In this document: positions 50,921 through 59,626 of the stretch, in pieces
Position numbering within the stretch: position 1 is the first letter of the stretch
Layout: each line of letters begins with the position of its first letter
Assembly: GCF_001399685.1 (NCBI RefSeq)
Contig: NZ_JTHN01000096.1
Span: forward strand, 59,222-123,221
DNA from: Paenibacillus sp. A3
GTDB lineage: Bacteria > Bacillota > Bacilli > Paenibacillales > NBRC-103111
Direction of reading: 5' to 3'
Length of the DNA: 64,000 nt
The notes under the pieces: generated by a model
Seen by the model: only the letters and a program-made list of their open reading frames with translations
Told to the model about the DNA's origin: nothing
Databases searched by the model: none
Made by a program: the position numbers and the translations under genes

Positions 50921-52204
50921 ATGCTAACCAAACGGTTTCTTCTGCAACAGCACGGTACGACCGTTCGCACGGAAATGACCGCGGGCGTCGTTTCGTTTGT
51001 TACAGTTGTTTATATTGTGGCCGTCAACGCATCGATTCTGGCGGATGCAGGCATTCCGTACGAGGCGGGGGTGATCGCGACAGCGCTTGCGGCATGTTTC
51101 GGGTCGCTGCTCGTCGGTCTCTGGGCGAATAGTCCGCTGGTCATCGTGCCGGGAATGGGCATTAACGCGCTGTTCTCGTACACCGCCGTCCAAGGAATGC
51201 GGCTGCCGTGGCCGGAGGCGCTTGCGGCCGTCTTCATATCCGGCTTGATCGTCTCGGGGCTTGCCTTTACGCCTCTGATGAAGCAGCTTGCCGCCACGAT
51301 CCCCGACTCGCTCAAGCATGCGATCGGTGCGGGCGTCGGCTTATTTTTGGCTTTCATCGGACTGCAAAAAGGGGGCATCGTCGTCCCAAGCAGTTCGTCG
51401 ATCGTTTCGCTCGGCGATTTCGGCAGTGCGCACACGCTGCTGACACTTGCCACGCTGGCCGTGACCTTGGCTTTGTACGTCCGCGGCGTCCCGGGAAACC
51501 TGCTGATCGGGATCGCCGCCGGTACCGGCTTGGCGGCCATAACCGGACAGCTCGATTGGGACGGTGTGGGGACGGGATTATCGCTCGCGGCTTACGGCTC
51601 TGTGTTCGGGGCGATGTCGTTCTCCGGGCTGCCGTCCGTCGTATTCTGGACCGCGGTGTTCTCGTTTGCGCTTGTCGTGCTGTTCGAGAACATCGGGCTC
51701 ATCGACGCCCAGCTTCGGCTCATCGGGCAGCCGGAGAAGGCAGCCCGCAGCCTTCAGGCGGGAGCCGTATCCGTAGCCGCTTCCGGCGTTCTGGGCACGA
51801 GTCCGACGGTCACGGCGGTAGAGAGCGCTGCAGGCATCTCTGCCGGCGGACGGACCGGCTTAACGGCCGTAACGGCCGGAGCGCTCTTCGCCTGCGCGGT
51901 GCCGCTCGGTCCGGTCATGCGGCTGATTCCCGATTCGGCCATTGCGCCGGTGCTGATTCTGATCGGCGGATTGATGCTCCGAGGCGTGAAAGATATTCCG
52001 TTCGACGATTTGTCGGAATGGCTGCCTGCCTTTCTGATCGTAGCCGGAATTCCGCTCACCTCCAGCATCGTGGACGGCATGGGGCTCGGCTTCGTTGCTT
52101 TCCCGATCCTGAAGCTCGCGGCGGGCAAACGGCGGGAAATTTCCCCGGTGTTCACCGTGATCGCCGCTTTATTCGTCTTGAACTTCGCCCTGCCGTTGAT
52201 CTGA
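50921..52204 (+). CDS. AzgA/PbuG-type purine (guanine/hypoxanthine) permease
   Basis: A 427-residue membrane protein of the NCS2/AzgA group. It contains TEMTAGVVSFVTVVYIVAVNASIL, the family-typical start of segment 1, and the conserved VPGMGINALFSYT. GTSPTVTAVESAAGISAGGRTGLTAV, near residue 285, is the substrate-binding loop typical of AzgA. GGAGG lies 7 bases before ATG 50921. No purine riboswitch was recognised upstream, where the divergent small gene lies. Confidence 0.9.
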   Translation: MLTKRFLLQQHGTTVRTEMTAGVVSFVTVVYIVAVNASILADAGIPYEAGVIATALAACFGSLLVGLWANSPLVIVPGMGINALFSYTAVQGMRLPWPEALAAVFISGLIVSGLAFTPLMKQLAATIPDSLKHAIGAGVGLFLAFIGLQKGGIVVPSSSSIVSLGDFGSAHTLLTLATLAVTLALYVRGVPGNLLIGIAAGTGLAAITGQLDWDGVGTGLSLAAYGSVFGAMSFSGLPSVVFWTAVFSFALVVLFENIGLIDAQLRLIGQPEKAARSLQAGAVSVAASGVLGTSPTVTAVESAAGISAGGRTGLTAVTAGALFACAVPLGPVMRLIPDSAIAPVLILIGGLMLRGVKDIPFDDLSEWLPAFLIVAGIPLTSSIVDGMGLGFVAFPILKLAAGKRREISPVFTVIAALFVLNFALPLI

Positions 52205-52208
52205 CCTC

Positions 52209-53102
52209 TCAGTCCAGAAACGACCGGTAAAAAGCCTCCGCATCCGTCATATCCTGAAGACCGGATACTTGGCCGTCGCCGACCTCGATGATCAACCATT
52301 CGCCCGCGGTCGTTTTTGCGATGTCCATGGTAAAGAAGCTGCTGCGAATCCGCTGCGCGATCGCAATAAACACGCTTAGATCCGGCCGTTCCCCGTCGTA
52401 GGCGGCTTCCTCCCAATAATTTTGCGCCGCGATCAGCCGGTGCCGGTAGAAGAAAAGATGGTATTCCTTCGATAGGGGCATGCCGCTTTTTTCATGCGCT
52501 CCCAGCTTTTCGAGCTCGACATATTCTCGAAACACGATTCCGCCGTTCAGCCCGTCGCCCTGCCGCTCGATGAAGGTCCGCAGCACCTTCTCCACCTGCC
52601 GCCGGTCGGACGCATCGGGAATAAAGCAGGCTTCCTCCCATTCATGCTTCCGCGATTTGACGTAATCCTTCAGAAGAAGCGGCCGGCTGCCGAACGAAGC
52701 CAGCATTTCATGGACGCGGTTGATGTCCGAGTGGACCGCAGCGATGTCCAGCCAGCGGCTCTCGGGGGTATGCTCTTGAATGAAGCTGTAGCTATGGGGA
52801 AAATGATGGCAGAGCACGTACTGTTCCGGCGTATTGACCAGATGGATGTTTTTTTGCCGCAGAGCCATGTACAGCTGCTCGTAATGCGCAGGCTTCATCA
52901 TCCATCCGCGGTAAATCGCAGGCTCAGCCGTGTCCGCTTTCCGGACCCGTCGGACGGCGCGGGCCGCCTGTCCGTCCAGCAAGTCTTCGAGCGAGATCAG
53001 CTCGACGGGGAGCCCTAGTCCTGCGGCCGTGCGGTACTCAAGCTCGTAGTCGGCATCCGCCGTTTTCGGATCCAGAGGATCGCTGCAAAATATAATGTTC
53101 AC
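52209..53102 (-). CDS. ATP-grasp domain protein (DUF4343-like), GTG start
   Basis: A 297-residue protein. The ATP-grasp features are LLLKDYVKSRKHEW (ATP-binding Lys), IVFREYVEL, EYHLFFYRHRLI and WLIIEVGDGQVSGL (metal-binding acidic residues). Substrate is unknown; such proteins ligate a carboxylate to an amine or thiol. The GTG start (53102) has GGGAG upstream. It ends 4 bases from the convergent permease with no terminator between. Confidence 0.8.
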   Translation of the reverse strand: MNIIFCSDPLDPKTADADYELEYRTAAGLGLPVELISLEDLLDGQAARAVRRVRKADTAEPAIYRGWMMKPAHYEQLYMALRQKNIHLVNTPEQYVLCHHFPHSYSFIQEHTPESRWLDIAAVHSDINRVHEMLASFGSRPLLLKDYVKSRKHEWEEACFIPDASDRRQVEKVLRTFIERQGDGLNGGIVFREYVELEKLGAHEKSGMPLSKEYHLFFYRHRLIAAQNYWEEAAYDGERPDLSVFIAIAQRIRSSFFTMDIAKTTAGEWLIIEVGDGQVSGLQDMTDAEAFYRSFLD

Positions 53103-53189
53103 GTTAACTCACTCCCTCGGCTTCCAAATCCGGTTTTGGATCGGCCGTTTTCCGCGGGCGACGGCCCCGGATAAAACCGTACCCGCCTT

Positions 53190-53957
53190 CTAGCCCCGCG
53201 TCTCCCCGAGCGTGTTCCACAGCTTATCGAATTTGGCTTTCGTCAAAATCTCGTGCGTGACAAACCGTCCGTTATAAAATGCGCTGTATGTCGTGAAGGC
53301 GGACGGGGCGTTTTGCGCCTGCTCCTTGGTCGTGAGCTTCACGCGCTTCACCGGGATTCCGTATGCCTGTTCAATGGCATCGAGCTCTTCGCCGGTATAA
53401 TGATCGGTAAAAGGGCATTGATCCGTGTACAGCACGACCAGACCTTCACTGTCCGCAACGGTCTGCTGCTTGGCGCTTTCCTTGAACCGGGGAAGCGGGG
53501 CGTCCGGATCGAACCGCTTGACGAGCAGTTCGAAATAGGGAGGGGCGGTATCGCATACCTCGAACCCGTGTTTCACGTAGTAAGACTTCTCCGAGAGGTA
53601 AGGCCGCTTCTTATGGCTTGATACCGCAACAATGCCTGCTTTGCTTTCCGAATCCCGGATACATTCCTGTAAAAGCTGCGCTCCATATCCTTGTCCCTTA
53701 TAGCTTCCGGACACCCAGAAGCAGTTGATGAACGTATAGTCCGGCGCATCGATCGGCACCCAAGCGTTCTCGGCAGGCAAGTATTCGATGAACACTTTTC
53801 CTTTGGCATCCAGCTTTTTAAAAACAAGCCCTTCTTGAAAACGGCACGCCAGCCACTCTTTCTTCAGGCTGACGCCGTGCTGGGCTTTCTTGTCCGACAT
53901 GGCGCAGCAGATGTGCTCCCGAGCGATATTATCTGAGGTAACTTGTACGATGCTCAT
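53190..53957 (-). CDS. YoaP-like GNAT acetyltransferase
   Basis: A 255-residue protein. A GNAT core at ~65-135 (INCFWVSGSYKGQGYGAQLLQECI) is followed by a C-terminal YoaP-specific thioredoxin-like domain (~170-250) with DQCPFTDHYT. GGGAGG lies 7 bases before ATG 53957. Last gene of a minus-strand run of GNAT and phosphatase genes; substrate unknown. Confidence 0.85.
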   Translation of the reverse strand: MSIVQVTSDNIAREHICCAMSDKKAQHGVSLKKEWLACRFQEGLVFKKLDAKGKVFIEYLPAENAWVPIDAPDYTFINCFWVSGSYKGQGYGAQLLQECIRDSESKAGIVAVSSHKKRPYLSEKSYYVKHGFEVCDTAPPYFELLVKRFDPDAPLPRFKESAKQQTVADSEGLVVLYTDQCPFTDHYTGEELDAIEQAYGIPVKRVKLTTKEQAQNAPSAFTTYSAFYNGRFVTHEILTKAKFDKLWNTLGETRG

Positions 53958-53984
53958 TTCCAGACCTCCCGGATCATGCGTCAT

Positions 53985-54626
53985 TTATCCTTCCGCAGGC
54001 TGAAGCGATTCCTGATAATGGCTGATGTCGCCGTGCAGCTTGATGTCCGGCTTGCCGTCCTCAGTAAACTCGATCTTACATAGGCAGGCCGGATGTATGT
54101 ACGGAAGCTCCCATAATTGCTCGATCGGTCTTTGTTCGAAAGCGGCCATCAGCAATTTGACCACGACCGTATGGGTGACGATCAGCACGGCTTGTCCGGC
54201 ATGGTCGCGCAGAATGTGGCGGAGCTTGCCGAGGGCGCGCCGCTCCACCTCCGCGAACGTCTCCGCTTGAGCGGCGCGGAAGCGGTCCGGCTGACGCCAG
54301 AAGTGCTCGTAAGCCTCCGGGCAGCGCTCGGCAATTTCGGCAGCGACCTGTCCTTCCCATTCGCCCAGGTTGATTTCCTTCATTTCGTCGCATTCCGTCA
54401 TGGCAATGGGCCGGCTGCCGCGGATCAGCTCGGCAGTCTTGACGGCCCGGGGACTGGAGCTGCTGTAGATCCAATCGAGCGGCTGCTCCAACAGCGTTTC
54501 GCCAAGCCAACGGGCCTGCTTCAAGCCAAGCTCCGTCAGCGGAGAATCCTGATGACCTTGAAACCGGTGCTGTACGTTCCATTCCGTCTGTCCGTGCCGG
54601 ACTAAATATACGATTGTTTTGTTCAT
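53985..54626 (-). CDS. Histidine phosphatase (phosphoglycerate-mutase-like)
   Basis: A 213-residue protein starting MNKTIVYLVRHGQTEWN. The RHG motif supplies the phosphorylated His (~residue 10), the second Arg is in SSSPRAVKTAEL, Glu in LGEWEG, and the second His in VTHTVVV. It removes phosphate from an unknown small molecule. AGGAGG precedes the ATG. Confidence 0.9.
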   Translation of the reverse strand: MNKTIVYLVRHGQTEWNVQHRFQGHQDSPLTELGLKQARWLGETLLEQPLDWIYSSSSPRAVKTAELIRGSRPIAMTECDEMKEINLGEWEGQVAAEIAERCPEAYEHFWRQPDRFRAAQAETFAEVERRALGKLRHILRDHAGQAVLIVTHTVVVKLLMAAFEQRPIEQLWELPYIHPACLCKIEFTEDGKPDIKLHGDISHYQESLQPAEG

Positions 54627-54636
54627 CCGAAGCCTC

Positions 54637-55109
54637 CTAACTGATCCAATGATCTGTAGTTTTGACGATTTCCCAGCCATTCTTCGTTTTCTGCCAAGTG
54701 GCTGTCATTCCCGCGGCGCCTAACGGAGAGCGGTATTTTCCGCCGGTGACCGTCACGCTTTCCGGTGAATGAATTTCCAGTTTCTCGATATTGAGCAGGA
54801 TACCGTAGAGGCTGTTCGTTTTCGGGTCCAGCTTGTTTTTCTCCTTTAATTGAGGATAGGAGTCGAACAGGATCTCCGCGCCGTATTTCGTATGAAAATG
54901 ATCGATAAGTTCGTTCCGCTCGTCCTCGGACAGCTTCCAGTCCGTCATCTGCCAATCCAGAGAAATAAACTGCATCTTGGAGTCCAGGCTTGGCTCCAGA
55001 GCCATCAACTTTTCAAACGCATGGGTTAATAAGGGAACCTTATACGGAAAATGATCCGGCGCGGCCTGGCTGGCTCGCGCGGGCTGAGAAGAAGCAGGAG
55101 ATGCTTCAT
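54637..55109 (-). pseudogene. Probable frameshifted gene of unknown function (body 54637-55008)
   Basis: The body, from MALEPSLDSKMQFISLDWQM to the stop at 54637, reads as a normal soluble domain (~122 residues). The same frame continues sensibly upstream (AAPDHFPYKVPLLTHAFEKL) to 55104 but has no start codon. In another frame, ATG 55109 opens MKHLLLLLSP, a signal-peptide-like start. This suggests a frameshift or small deletion near the CTTCTTCTC tract at ~55090. TTG 55011 or ATG 55008 could still give a shortened protein. Confidence 0.5.
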
Positions 55110-55113
55110 GGCG

Positions 55114-55629
55114 CTATAGCTCGACCTCCTTGTAGTAAAACACGGTATCGTCCAGGCTGCCATCTGCGGAGCGGGCATAGCGGGGAATGCGTCCAGCCTC
55201 CACATACTCGAGCGACCGGTACAGCAGGTTGGACGGATCGCCTGCGCGCGTATCGAGCACAAGCAGCGTTCGCTTTTCGGTGCGGGCCCGTTCCTCGGCC
55301 GCCAGCATCAGAGCGCGGGCGATGCCGTGTCTGCGGCTGCGGGTATGGACCATCAGCTTGGCGATTTCCGCCCGGTGGGCGGCATTCTTTTTTTGCGCGA
55401 GCTGGAGCTGTACGGTGCCGACAATCGCCCGATCGAGTTTGGCCGCCCACAGGACGACGCCCGGCTCCAGCGCGCTTTTCCAATAATTCATGGCTTCTTC
55501 CTTGCTTAACGGGGGCAAAAAGCCGACCGAAGCGCCGCTCTCCACGGCATCAATCAGCAGCTCGGCCAACTGCTCCAACGATTCCGGCTCGTACGCCCGG
55601 ATTTCGACGATTTCAACGGAACGGCTCAT
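55114..55629 (-). CDS. GNAT family N-acetyltransferase
   Basis: A 171-residue protein. Motif A is AEIAKLMVHTRSRRHGIARALMLAAEE (~88-114), and LVLDTRAGDPSNLLYRSLEYVEAG is motif B. GGAGG lies within the end of the upstream gene, 5 bases away, so they are coupled. Substrate unknown. Confidence 0.88.
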   Translation of the reverse strand: MSRSVEIVEIRAYEPESLEQLAELLIDAVESGASVGFLPPLSKEEAMNYWKSALEPGVVLWAAKLDRAIVGTVQLQLAQKKNAAHRAEIAKLMVHTRSRRHGIARALMLAAEERARTEKRTLLVLDTRAGDPSNLLYRSLEYVEAGRIPRYARSADGSLDDTVFYYKEVEL

Positions 55630-55634
55630 GCTTC

Positions 55635-56066
55635 CTATTCCTCCTCCGGCTCAACCGCATAGGTGCAGCGAAACCGCTCCGCACCCGGATATTGTTCGCC
55701 CAGGCTGACAATCTCGAATCCGATGTTCCGGTAAAAATCGACCGCATCCTCATCCGTTTCCGCGACGATTTCCGCGGGGTTTTTGAGGTGGATCAGCTCC
55801 AAAATTTGGCCCCGGCCATAGCCTTGTCCCCGATAGTCCGGCTGGACCGCAATGTGCCGCAGCTCCATGACGCGCCCGGAATCGATCCGGAAGCCGACGA
55901 GGCCGATCAGCTTTCCGTCTTTTTCGTAGCCGTACATTTCAAGCTCTTCGCCGCGCTTGTAGTCGTTTATGGTTTGCTCCAGCCGAACCGGGTCGGGAAA
56001 AATGGAGTATTCGAGAAGCTCCGCGACTTCGGGCTGGTCCAATCTGGATTTGATATCGATTAGCAA
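55635..56066 (-). CDS. GNAT family N-acetyltransferase, TTG start
   Basis: A 143-residue protein. Motif A is [24 protein letters not shown] (~68-91) and motif B is [18 protein letters not shown] 56066 was chosen with AAAGGAG upstream; the frame extends to 56120 without a ribosome site. First gene of the minus-strand run to 53190. Confidence 0.85.
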   Translation of the reverse strand: MLIDIKSRLDQPEVAELLEYSIFPDPVRLEQTINDYKRGEELEMYGYEKDGKLIGLVGFRIDSGRVMELRHIAVQPDYRGQGYGRGQILELIHLKNPAEIVAETDEDAVDFYRNIGFEIVSLGEQYPGAERFRCTYAVEPEEE

Positions 56067-56275
56067 GGGGATCGCTCCTTTGGGTGTTTTACTATTTATA
56101 ATCATGATGATAAATCCCATTAACCGTCTTATCGGCTTTGGCAGAAAAACTTCTTATTTATTCAGTATAAAGGATTTGAAAAGTTTTTCCAAAGCCATCA
56201 ATGACCGTCCTGCCAAAATTCATTGTCAACGCCCGATTCATTTTGTGATTGACGGATAATGAAGAAAGGACTACA

Positions 56276-56326
56276 ATAATCAACAAGAAACCACAACAAT
56301 AAATTCGTATAATCAACAATCAACAA
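56276..56326 (+). repeat. ATAATCAACAA direct repeats ahead of the PHP gene
   Basis: ATAATCAACAA at 56276-56286 and 56309-56319, exactly 33 bases apart, plus AATCAACAA at 56318-56326. A TATAAT (56308-56313) overlaps the second copy. The AT-rich 327-base gap 56067-56392 otherwise shows nothing. Confidence 0.5.
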
Positions 56327-56392
56327 AAAAGTGATGATCAATCGTTAATTTCGTGAGTGTTTTCTAAATCGACGGAGTGAGGAGGAAGCGGG

Positions 56393-57394
56393 ATGAAGCT
56401 GGATTTTCATTTTCACCTGGAGGAAGGGCCGTACTCGACCGGCTGGCTGCAGCGGACGGCACGGGCGTTGGAGAACGTGCATCGGGAGAGCGGGCGGCTG
56501 GGTGAGCGGCCGCATTCGCTCGAATGGATGAACAAGCTGGGAGAGCTGCTTCAGCAGCGGCTTGCGGCGGGCTGTTTCAGCGACGAATGGCTCGCGTTCT
56601 ATTTCGAGCAGGGGCGGCAGCGAGGGATCGAGCGGTTCGGGATGGTGGACCATCTGTACCGGTTTACCGAGTTCCGGCCGTACTACGAACGGCACATGAT
56701 CGTGGACGATACGCCGCTTGGCCGGCTGCAGCAGTACTGGCTGGACCGTGTCTGCGTAAGCTCCATCGAGCCGTATCTTCAGGCGGTGCGCCGGGCGAAG
56801 GACGCGGGCGTGCCCGTATCGCTCGGGGTCGAGGCGGACTTTTTCCCGGGAGGCGAGGCGGAGCTCGGCGAGCTGCTGGCGCGGTACGAGCTGGATTACG
56901 TGATCGGGTCCGTCCATTTTCTGGAAGGTTGGGGCTTCGATAACCCGGAGACCCAGGAGCTGTTCAAGGAAAAAGACCTGCTCGCGTTATATCGGCAGTT
57001 GTTCGACTACGTGAAAATGGCGGCTTCCAGCGGCTTGTTCGACATTATCGCGCACCTGGACAATCTGAAGGTGTTTAATTACCGGCCGGAGGAGAAGCTG
57101 CTGGTGCCGATGTACGAAGATGTGGCCCGTGCGCTTAAGCAAGCTGATGTGGCGACCGAGATCAATACCGGACTCGCTTACCGGTACCCGGTCAAGGAAG
57201 CTTGCCCGAGTCCGGCTTTTCTGGATATTTTGCATAAACACGGCGTTCCGATTACGTTGAGCTCGGACTCCCATTTTCCGGACGACATCGGGACGCAGTT
57301 GGATGAAGCGATGGATTTGCTGGCCCGGACCGGGTACAAGGAAATCATCTACGTGCACGAGAAGAAACGGATCGCCGTTCCGCTCGGGCGTTAA
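56393..57394 (+). CDS. PHP-domain phosphoesterase (histidinol-phosphatase-like)
   Basis: A 333-residue protein of the PHP superfamily. Metal-binding motifs: DFHFHLEEG at the start, MVDHLYRF, GVEADFF, IGSVHFLEG, IAHLDNLK and SSDSHFPDDIG. It probably hydrolyses a phosphate ester. There are no other histidine-biosynthesis genes nearby, so histidinol phosphate is only one option. GGAGGAAG precedes the ATG. Confidence 0.85.
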   Translation: MKLDFHFHLEEGPYSTGWLQRTARALENVHRESGRLGERPHSLEWMNKLGELLQQRLAAGCFSDEWLAFYFEQGRQRGIERFGMVDHLYRFTEFRPYYERHMIVDDTPLGRLQQYWLDRVCVSSIEPYLQAVRRAKDAGVPVSLGVEADFFPGGEAELGELLARYELDYVIGSVHFLEGWGFDNPETQELFKEKDLLALYRQLFDYVKMAASSGLFDIIAHLDNLKVFNYRPEEKLLVPMYEDVARALKQADVATEINTGLAYRYPVKEACPSPAFLDILHKHGVPITLSSDSHFPDDIGTQLDEAMDLLARTGYKEIIYVHEKKRIAVPLGR

Positions 57395-57406
57395 GGGGAG
57401 GTCCCC

Positions 57407-58180
57407 ATGGAACTGTCGTTGACCCCGGATGTGTGGCATATCGGCTATGCGGAGCTGACGCTTCGCATTATTACGGCGCTGGTGCTGGGCGGTCTGATCG
57501 GCTTGGAGCGGGAAATCGGCGGGCATTCGGCCGGATTTCGCACGCATATTCTGGTCTGCATGGGCTCGGCTCTGATTGTGCTGCTGTCAAGCTACGGTTT
57601 TTCCGATTTTGCGGTCGAAGCGAACGTGAGGCTGGACCCGGCACGTCTGGCCGCCCAGGTGATCAGCGGCATCGGCTTCCTCGGGGCCGGAACGATTATA
57701 CGCACGGGACCGACCGTGTCGGGGCTGACGACCGCGGCTTCGCTATGGGTCGTAGCGGCCATCGGCCTTGCGGTCGGCGCCGGTTTTTACTATGGTGCCG
57801 TCGTCTCGACGGCTGCAGTCATCGTTAGCTTGTTCCTCTTGAACAAAGTGGAAAAGGCGGCGCTGGCGAAGACGAAGCGCAAGCGCGAGGTGGAGGTCGA
57901 GCTCTGGGACGGGGATGGAAATCTCGGCGCGATGCTGAACCGGATCAAGGCTGCGGGAGCTTCCGTCACCGTGCTGCATCTGGAGAGCCGGGCGAAGGAA
58001 ACGGAGGAAGGCTTCCGCCAAGCCTTAAGCGTACGTATGGCGCTCAAGACGACTGCCGGGCAATACGAGCACGTCGTGCAGGAGTTGATCGTACTTCCGG
58101 GTATGGTGAGGGTCGAGACGCCAGGATGGAAGCCTCTCGAACCCGGGGATAAAACGGAAGCGGCAAGGAAGACGGCCTGA
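57407..58180 (+). CDS. MgtC/SapB family membrane protein
   Basis: A 257-residue protein with about five membrane segments. It contains the MgtC core LGGLIGLEREIGGHSAGFRTHILVCMGSAL and GIGFLGAGTIIRTG, and ends with a cytoplasmic ACT-like domain (VEVELWDGDGNLGAMLNRIKAAGA). MgtC-like proteins are tied to growth at low magnesium and inhibition of ATP synthase in pathogens. GGGGAGG lies before the start; 12 bases after the PHP gene, so likely co-transcribed. Confidence 0.9.
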   Translation: MELSLTPDVWHIGYAELTLRIITALVLGGLIGLEREIGGHSAGFRTHILVCMGSALIVLLSSYGFSDFAVEANVRLDPARLAAQVISGIGFLGAGTIIRTGPTVSGLTTAASLWVVAAIGLAVGAGFYYGAVVSTAAVIVSLFLLNKVEKAALAKTKRKREVEVELWDGDGNLGAMLNRIKAAGASVTVLHLESRAKETEEGFRQALSVRMALKTTAGQYEHVVQELIVLPGMVRVETPGWKPLEPGDKTEAARKTA

Positions 58181-58292
58181 TTCGGTCCTGCGGGTCCGGC
58201 GTCGGCGGAATCGATCTGCGTCAACCACGAAGCAGGCGCTGCTTCCGGCAGATGGTAACGAGATATACAACTAGCGAAGAGGAGCGATTCAA

Positions 58293-59222
58293 ATGCAAGC
58301 TTTAACTTTTCGGGAAGACCGGACGTTTACGATTGTGCAGTTCACCGACGTGCATATGAAATCCGGAGGCGACGCGGACCGTCGCACCTTGGAGCTGATG
58401 GAGCATATTCTCGAAGCGGAGCGGCCGGATCTGGTCTACTTCACCGGAGACGTCATCGAAGACAAGGAATGCGACGATCCGCTTGGCCGTTTCGACCGGG
58501 CGGTTTCTGTCGTCGAGAAGCGGCGCATCCCGTGGGCGGTCGTCTTCGGCAATCACGATACCGAGATGAAAATCACCCGGCAGCAGCTTATGGACAGAGT
58601 GTCGGGCTACGAATACGCGTTAGCGTCGGGCGGTCCGTCGGACATTGCCGGAGAAGGCAACTACGTGCTCGAAGTCCGGGATGCGTCCGGCCGTCCGTCC
58701 GCCTTGCTGTACGGCTTCGACTCCGGCTGTATGTCCACGCTGCCGCACGTTCAGGGCTACGGCTGGATTTGCCGCGATCAGGTCGATTGGTACGTCCGGC
58801 AATCCGCCGCCTATACGTCGGGCAACCGCGGCACGCCGCTGCCGGCTTTGGCGTTCTTCCATATCCCGCTGCCGGAGTATGCGGAGGTGTGGGAGCGCGA
58901 GGTGTGCCACGGGCATAAGTACGAGAACGTGTGCTGCCCGAAGATCAATACGGGACTGTTCGCGGCGCTCGTCGAAATGGGCGACGTCATGGGCACGTTC
59001 GCCGGACACGACCACGTTAATGATTACTTCGGCACGCTTCACGGCGTCCGCCTGTGCTATGGCCGGGCGACAGGCTACAACACGTACGGCCGGGACGATT
59101 TCCCGCGCGGAGCGCGCATCATCCGGCTGCGCGAAGGCGAGCGCGGCTTCGAGAGCTGGCTGCGTCTTGCGGACGGAACGGTCGTGACGGAGCAGCCGGA
59201 GCATCGGCCGGGGACGCGCTAA
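58293..59222 (+). CDS. Calcineurin-like metallophosphoesterase
   Basis: A 309-residue protein with the metal-binding motifs FTDVHMKSGGDADRRT, YFTGDVIED, VVFGNHDTE, and the C-terminal GHDHVNDYFG. No signal peptide. It resembles the purple-acid/Dcr2-type phosphodiesterases; substrate unknown. GAGGAG precedes the ATG, with a 112-base gap from the MgtC-like gene. Confidence 0.9.
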   Translation: MQALTFREDRTFTIVQFTDVHMKSGGDADRRTLELMEHILEAERPDLVYFTGDVIEDKECDDPLGRFDRAVSVVEKRRIPWAVVFGNHDTEMKITRQQLMDRVSGYEYALASGGPSDIAGEGNYVLEVRDASGRPSALLYGFDSGCMSTLPHVQGYGWICRDQVDWYVRQSAAYTSGNRGTPLPALAFFHIPLPEYAEVWEREVCHGHKYENVCCPKINTGLFAALVEMGDVMGTFAGHDHVNDYFGTLHGVRLCYGRATGYNTYGRDDFPRGARIIRLREGERGFESWLRLADGTVVTEQPEHRPGTR

Positions 59223-59303
59223 AGGAGCGCGCATCGGAGGGCTGAGATTTTAATCGTACGATATACCGGGCAGGGGACCCCTGCAAAATAAAGCTGCATT
59301 TCG

Positions 59304-59356
59304 GACAGGCGAACGGCTGGAAGAGCACCTCTTCGGCCGCCCGCCTGTTTTCATTT
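59304..59356 (+). terminator. Terminator after the metallophosphoesterase
   Basis: ACAGGCG/CGCCTG, GGC/GCC and AAGAG/CTCTT arms stack into one long stem, followed by TTTTCATTTT. It occupies the first part of the 404-base gap 59223-59626. A perfect GCAGGGG/CCCCTGC inverted repeat lies at 59270-59284 just before it. Confidence 0.8.
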
Positions 59357-59440
59357 TGGCAGCTATCGAAGACGACATCCGTCCGGCAAAAGTCCGTGTC
59401 GGACCGGAGCGGAAGCCTTGAAAATAGCGGTTTTCCGCCA

Positions 59441-59499
59441 TTTGAGAACCGTTTTGGGCAAATGAGAACTGGGCGAATCCGGGAGGCAAATGCTACGAT
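59441..59499 (+). promoter_or_regulatory. Candidate AraC-type operator: TGAGAAC direct repeats with TACGAT
   Basis: TGAGAAC at 59443-59449 and again at 59463-59469, 20 bases apart, each in a T/A-rich context. A -10-like TACGAT lies at 59494-59499. Two helical turns between direct repeats is the usual AraC-family arrangement, upstream of an AraC-type sensor gene. Confidence 0.45.
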
Positions 59500-59576
59500 G
59501 GGGGCAGGAATTTCCGATACGCCAACTTACCTTATCTCGATCAGTCCAATACGGATGTCCGAAATCGGATGTATAG

Positions 59577-59582
59577 TATAAT
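59577..59582 (+). promoter_or_regulatory. -10 box (TATAAT) upstream of the AraC-type sensor
   Basis: Perfect TATAAT 45 bases before the start codon. No recognisable -35; CGGATGT occurs twice just upstream (59552-59558 and 59566-59572). Confidence 0.4.
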
Positions 59583-59626
59583 GAGGACGGTGACTACTAC
59601 GACAGACGCGCAAGGAAGGTTGGACG

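Noticed and set aside
50866..50922. Longer start (ATG 50922) for the FHAA-repeat membrane protein
   Set aside because: It lacks a ribosome site and uses the same bases as the purine permease start, which has GGAGG 7 bases upstream.
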